Positions 60,484 through 64,000 of a stretch of DNA of 64,000 bases are shown piece by piece. Positions within the stretch are counted from its first letter, which is position 1. Each line of letters starts with the position of its first letter. The position numbers and the translations under genes were made by a program. Location: contig NZ_RJJT01000020.1 in NCBI RefSeq assembly GCF_003938655.1, positions 59,211 to 123,210 of the forward strand, in the 5' to 3' direction. The notes beneath the pieces are model-generated. The model made no database searches and had not been told where the DNA came from. It was given only the letters and a program-made list of their open reading frames with translations. This DNA comes from Rhizobium pisi (GTDB taxonomy: Bacteria; Pseudomonadota; Alphaproteobacteria; Rhizobiales; Rhizobiaceae).

Positions 60484-62127
60484 TTACTTCACAGGTTCCA
60501 GGGCCAGGAGGTTCAGCAGGCGTGCCGGATTGGTGCGCGAGATCGACGGATTGACGAAGGGGTTTTCCTTGGTCGACCAGCCGGTGAAGCGCTTGGTGTT
60601 GTACTGATACCAGTTCGGATTGTTGAAGACCGGAATGACGGGCATGTTTTCGGCGACGATGCGCTGTGCCTTGTTCATCGCTTCCTTCTGCTTGGCAAGG
60701 TCGGCGGTCTGGGTGAACTCGGTCACGAGTTTCTCGACCTCCGGATTGAACCAGCGCTGCGCGGTAAAGCGTGTCTTGCCCTTGTCCGAAGCGCTGAGGG
60801 CGCGCTTGTAGGGGTAGTAAGGCGAAGCCGAGGCCGGCAGGCTGTTGATCGCCGCATCGAAGTTGCCGTTGATGAGGTTGCCGGTCCAGACGGCTTCCTC
60901 CGGCGTTTCGATCTTGGCGTTAATGCCGACCGCCTGCATGCCCTCGACGGCGATGTTGACGGTGTCGATCCAGTCCGTCCAGGAGTTCGGGACGATGATC
61001 GAGAAGGAGATCTTCGAACCATCCGGGTTATCGCGGAAGCCGTCGCCGTCCTTGTCCTTGTAGCCCGCTTCGTCGAGCAGCGCCTTGGCGGCGTCTGCGT
61101 CATAGGTCGCGAACTTGCCGAAGTCTGCCTTGACGGACGGGTCTGCCCAGCTCTTGTAAAGCTCGCCCATCAGCCCCGGATCTTCGTTCAGCGTCGGATA
61201 GCCGTAGCCTGCGACATCGATCATCGTCTTGCGGTCGAGCGCCATGCCGACGGCGCGGCGGAATTTCAGGTCGTTGAAAGCCTTCTTGTTGTTCTCGTTC
61301 GATGTTTCGAGATTGAACAGGAAGGCGACCATGCTGCTCGGCGAATACCAGTAGTGGAAATGGGCCGGGTCCTTTGAGACATAGACATTGTCGATATCGG
61401 GAATGAAGGATACGCCCCAGTCGAGTGTGCCGTCGGCCGTTGCCGTCAGCATCTGGTTGTTGTCGGCAAGCTGCGGGAAGCGCATGCAATCGATCTTCAG
61501 ATGCTCGTTGTCCCAATAGTTCGGGTTGCGGCATTGATCGTAGGTCTGGCCGGTGAAGCGCGGCACTTCCGTCAGCGGGCCGCTTCCGACCGGGTTCTCG
61601 TTGGCGAAGGTGACGGGATCGGCGACATCTTTCCAGACATGTTCGGGAACGATCGGCAACTGCGAGATCTGCTCGGCGGCAAGCGAGCTCGGATTGGCGA
61701 GCGTGAAGCGCACCGTTTGGCCGTCGACGGCTTGCACATCGGTCACGAAGGTCCAGATGCTGACGAAGTCGAGCGCCGGGAACTTCTTCAGGTAGTCATA
61801 GGTGAACTTGACGTCTTCAGAGGTCAACGGCTTACCATCAGACCATTTCAGGTTCGGGCGCAGCTTGAAATCGATGCTCTTCAGATCGTCGGAGAGCTTG
61901 AAGCTTTCGGCCAGGCGATAGACCGGCTTGTTGCTGTCGAAGCGATTGAAAATAACAAGCGGCTCGTAGATGAAGTCGAGCGTGGATTGGCGCGACGAGG
62001 TCTGATTGAACGGGTTGAAGTTGCGCACCCAGGTCGTCGCCGGTTCGATATTCGCCGTCAGGATCGTCTGCGCCATGGCAGATCCCGAAAGCAGCGTCAG
62101 CGCGGCGGCAAGAAGATATTTTTTCAT
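60484..62127 (-). CDS. Family 5 periplasmic substrate-binding protein
   Basis: 547-aa SBP_bac_5 (DppA/OppA-type) binding protein with a signal peptide to about residue 19 (SAMAQ). Fold landmarks are LAESFKLSDDLKSIDFKLRPNLKWSDGKPLT and KFRRAVGMALDRKTMIDV. The neighbouring NagZ-type hexosaminidase suggests a ligand bearing N-acetylated sugars, such as muropeptides or chitin fragments, though several family members bind oligosaccharides or plain peptides. GGGGA precedes the ATG. Confidence 0.9.
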   Translation of the reverse strand: MKKYLLAAALTLLSGSAMAQTILTANIEPATTWVRNFNPFNQTSSRQSTLDFIYEPLVIFNRFDSNKPVYRLAESFKLSDDLKSIDFKLRPNLKWSDGKPLTSEDVKFTYDYLKKFPALDFVSIWTFVTDVQAVDGQTVRFTLANPSSLAAEQISQLPIVPEHVWKDVADPVTFANENPVGSGPLTEVPRFTGQTYDQCRNPNYWDNEHLKIDCMRFPQLADNNQMLTATADGTLDWGVSFIPDIDNVYVSKDPAHFHYWYSPSSMVAFLFNLETSNENNKKAFNDLKFRRAVGMALDRKTMIDVAGYGYPTLNEDPGLMGELYKSWADPSVKADFGKFATYDADAAKALLDEAGYKDKDGDGFRDNPDGSKISFSIIVPNSWTDWIDTVNIAVEGMQAVGINAKIETPEEAVWTGNLINGNFDAAINSLPASASPYYPYKRALSASDKGKTRFTAQRWFNPEVEKLVTEFTQTADLAKQKEAMNKAQRIVAENMPVIPVFNNPNWYQYNTKRFTGWSTKENPFVNPSISRTNPARLLNLLALEPVK

Positions 62128-62168
62128 GTCTTATTCCCCATTTTATGTGGTGAGAGATGACGTGCCGG

Positions 62169-63191
62169 TCAGGAGACCAGCGCGCTTGCAAACATGGCTT
62201 CAACTTGCCGGTGCGCGGCGCGGACATCGATCTTGAGATTGCCGAGGCGGGCCTTGCCGGCGGCGATGCGCTTGAGGGCGGCGTCCGTCAATGGGCTTGC
62301 GGCCTTGGCGGCAGCTTCGCTTTCCCTCACGTCGCCATGGCTGTGGAGGGCGATGTCGAAGCCTGCGTCGAGCACCTGGCGGACGCGCTTCGGCAGGGTG
62401 CCCTGCAGCGATTCCATGAAGATGCAGTCGGAGATCAGCACACCCTCGTAGCCCATGTCCTTGCGGATCACGTCACGCATGACGGGCGAGATCGAGGCGG
62501 GAAGTTCCGCGTCGTAAGCCGAATAGACGACATGGGCGACCATAGCCCAGGGCGTATCCTTCAGCGCGACGAAAGGCTTGAAATCGGTGGCGGAGAGCGT
62601 CTCGCGGCTGGCATCGACGACCGGGCGTTCCTTATGAGAGTCGAGCGTCGCACGGCCATGGCCGGGAATATGTTTCATCACGGGCATGTTGCCGGTCTCG
62701 AGCAGGCCGTCGACCACCTCGCGGCCCAGGGCTGCGATGAAGTCGGGATCGGGGCCGAAGGAGCGGGCGCCGATGACCGCGCTCGTCGTCTCGAAGACGA
62801 GATCGAGAACGGGTGAGCAGCCGCTGGATAGGCCGAGTTCCGTCATCATCGCGCCCATGGCCTGGGAGGAAAGGCGCAGCGCTTTTTTGCCGAGATCGAA
62901 ATCACGGCGCGCAAGTTCGGCGAACTGGCCGAAACTGCGGAAGAGCGGCCAGGGGCCGGCATCGAGATGCTGGACGCGGCCGCCTTCCTGGTCGGTGAAG
63001 ACAGGTGCGTCGTCGCGGCCGACGGCTTCGCGGAAGCGGTCGATCAGACGCCTCGTCTGCTCGGGTTCGCGCTGATTGCGCCGGCCGACGAAGAGGCCGA
63101 GCGGATTGGTGTCGCGAAAGAGAGCGAATTCATCAGCCGAAATGACAGGGTTCGGAAGGCCGACGAAAAGGGCGAGCGGGGTCGAGGACAA
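62169..63191 (-). CDS. Beta-N-acetylhexosaminidase, NagZ type (GH3)
   Basis: Glycoside hydrolase family 3 enzyme, 340 aa (E. coli NagZ 341). Signatures are FTDQEGGRVQHLD near residue 66, KHIPGHGRATLDSH (the flexible loop with the general acid/base His-Asp dyad; KHFPGHG in most NagZ) and the nucleophile Asp in VLISDCIFM. No signal peptide, so cytoplasmic. It would remove GlcNAc from imported anhydromuropeptides or chito-oligosaccharides. It starts with TTG at 63191, eight bases after GGAG. As rhizobia may have another nagZ elsewhere, this could be a transport-linked paralogue. Confidence 0.87.
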   Translation of the reverse strand: MSSTPLALFVGLPNPVISADEFALFRDTNPLGLFVGRRNQREPEQTRRLIDRFREAVGRDDAPVFTDQEGGRVQHLDAGPWPLFRSFGQFAELARRDFDLGKKALRLSSQAMGAMMTELGLSSGCSPVLDLVFETTSAVIGARSFGPDPDFIAALGREVVDGLLETGNMPVMKHIPGHGRATLDSHKERPVVDASRETLSATDFKPFVALKDTPWAMVAHVVYSAYDAELPASISPVMRDVIRKDMGYEGVLISDCIFMESLQGTLPKRVRQVLDAGFDIALHSHGDVRESEAAAKAASPLTDAALKRIAAGKARLGNLKIDVRAAHRQVEAMFASALVS

Positions 63192-63215
63192 TTCTGTAAC
63201 TCCGGTATCAGATGA

Positions 63216-63695
63216 TCATTTCGGCGTGCTTCTCAGCATGCCTTCGTAAATGCCCTTGTCGGGGGCGGGGATGACGATTGCGCCTGCGGTTTTGGCGTAG
63301 AAATCGACCGGGCCGGCATCGCCAATGAAGGCATAGGCGTGGCCGAGCGATTTCATGGTCTGAAGGCAGGCGGAAAAGAGAGCGAGCCCGATACCCTTGC
63401 CGCGCGCTTCCGGGGCGACGCCGGTTGGGCCGAAGAAGCCCCGCGCGGTGGTGTCATAGCAGGCAAAACCCAGAAGCTTGCCGCCTTCGACTGATATCAG
63501 GCAGGCGACGGGCTGGCGCGAGAAGGCGACCGCAACCTCGCTCGCCCAGTTCTCGCTGAACCGCTCGCGAACCCAGTTGACGACGAGATGCAGTTCCGGG
63601 GGAAGGGCCGGACGGATGGAGGCGCCGACATCGTCGGCCTTTTGTTTCAGTTCTGCAAGCTTGGTGGAATATAGACTCACAAGCAGGTCTGGCAC
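63216..63695 (-). CDS. GNAT-family N-acetyltransferase
   Basis: 159-aa GNAT protein with the acetyl-CoA motif GVAPEARGKGIGLALF near residue 92. It begins with GTG at 63695 behind GGGAGGAG, first in the unit GNAT, NagZ, binding protein, DppB, DppC, DppD, DppF (24-base gap to NagZ). It might acetylate an amino sugar or the imported compound; no direct evidence of substrate. Confidence 0.83.
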   Translation of the reverse strand: MPDLLVSLYSTKLAELKQKADDVGASIRPALPPELHLVVNWVRERFSENWASEVAVAFSRQPVACLISVEGGKLLGFACYDTTARGFFGPTGVAPEARGKGIGLALFSACLQTMKSLGHAYAFIGDAGPVDFYAKTAGAIVIPAPDKGIYEGMLRSTPK

Positions 63696-63712
63696 CTGAC
63701 ACTCCTCCCGAT

Positions 63713-63730
63713 ATTCCGTTATTGCGGAAT
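63713..63730. promoter_or_regulatory. Operator-like dyad ATTCCG-N6-CGGAAT
   Basis: A perfect 6-bp inverted repeat 18 bases upstream of the GNAT-NagZ-importer operon. Spacing and sequence would suit a dimeric repressor of the operon (IclR or RpiR type are guesses). The regulator is not within the window. Confidence 0.5.
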
Positions 63731-63855
63731 GTATACCCTTTTAGTGTTATAGACTTGGCCATCTGACCGGGCTTGTCAACAAGGTTTTTCAAATGGGGCG
63801 GGGCCGTCAGCCGTTGCGAGCCCAGTTGCAACGCAGAGTGGGTACCGAATGCAAA

Positions 63856-63878
63856 ACGGCCCGGGGAGCCCGGGCCGT
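63856..63878 (-). terminator. Terminator-like hairpin upstream of the transposase
   Basis: ACGGCCCGGG and CCCGGGCCGT pair perfectly around GAG, and on the minus strand TTTT follows. It would stop leftward transcription. It may belong to the IS end or to a gene the insertion displaced. Confidence 0.6.
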
Positions 63879-63890
63879 CAGACTGCTGAC

Positions 63891-63916
63891 AAACCCCTGG
63901 CACCGTCCAGGGGTTT
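63891..63916. repeat. Hairpin just before the transposase start
   Basis: AAACCCCTGG and CCAGGGGTTT form a perfect 10-bp stem around CACCGT, 16 bases before the ATG. Such leader hairpins in IS elements can block translation from read-through transcripts. Confidence 0.55.
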
Positions 63917-63931
63917 ATGATTCATTGGGAC

Positions 63932-64000
63932 ATGTTGAAGAAACCTGCCCCCACCCAGACGGCTCTTGAGATGGTGACGCTCGATAGCCTGGTGCCGAAG
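63932..64000 (+). mobile_element. Start of IS1182-family transposase gene (truncated by window edge)
   Basis: The last 23 codons read MLKKPAPTQTALEMVTLDSLVPK with only the first residues inside the window. LEMV-x-L-x-x-LVPK is the conserved opening of IS1182-type transposases, normally followed by DHLLRKID. Two hairpins precede it. The IS left end probably lies between about 63760 and 63890, but no inverted repeat could be matched without the right end. Confidence 0.7.

Overview
The window looks like part of a Rhizobium genome, most likely the R. leguminosarum/R. etli group. This rests on the rhamnose locus laid out as rhaRSTPQUK diverging from rhaDI, a Rop-type alphaproteobacterial porin, a complete kdp operon with a PtsN-like gene at its tail, a choline-sulfatase locus, many solute importers, and GC-rich third codon positions. 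No rRNA, tRNA, CRISPR array or replication gene was seen. The density of catabolic operons would suit a large secondary replicon, but that is inference.

Layout. 1-2300: sulfate importer (sbp, cysT, start of cysW) on the minus strand. 2662-3731: porin with a clear terminator. 3738-12517: minus-strand kdp operon, read as 27-aa microprotein, kdpF, kdpA, 51-aa small membrane protein, kdpB, kdpC, kdpD, kdpE, ptsN-like. 12734-17069: CopC-like protein, small hypothetical, xylitol/polyol dehydrogenase, and a DUF4126 / flavin disulfide oxidoreductase / DedA cluster. 17252-20653: acyltransferase-SGNH protein and glutaryl-CoA dehydrogenase. 20827-29495: KdgF-like cupin, LysR regulator, and a branched-chain-type ABC importer followed by a GMC oxidoreductase and a 3-hydroxyisobutyrate-type dehydrogenase.

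29517-41349: the rhamnose region. RhaR represses; RhaSTPQ import rhamnose; RhaU interconverts anomers; RhaI isomerises; RhaK phosphorylates; RhaD cleaves the phosphate and oxidises lactaldehyde. A FAH-type hydratase follows rhaK. A 136-bp element with perfect 30-bp inverted repeats lies between rhaD and rhaI. 41400-42836: an AhpD-like carboxymuconolactone decarboxylase gene diverging from an ECF41-type sigma factor; each has a promoter matching the ECF41 consensus. 43105-47602: amidohydrolase with IclR regulator, TetR regulator, DUF1810 protein and small hypotheticals.

47840-52656: amidase, sugar-isomerase-like protein, and choline sulfatase diverging from its LysR regulator. 52784-56800: lower-GC methyltransferase, a gene-poor gap with a possible IS relic, a small membrane protein, HpcH/HpaI aldolase, CatB-like acetyltransferase and a spermidine-synthase-like protein. 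56872-63695: an operon of GNAT acetyltransferase, NagZ-type beta-N-acetylhexosaminidase and a complete dipeptide-type ABC importer, suggesting uptake of amino-sugar-containing peptides or cell-wall fragments. The right edge (from about 63932) holds the first 23 codons of what looks like an IS1182-family transposase.

The least described items are the two small membrane proteins in the kdp operon, the folded repeat inside rhaDI, the paired ECF41 promoters, and the NagZ-transporter operon.
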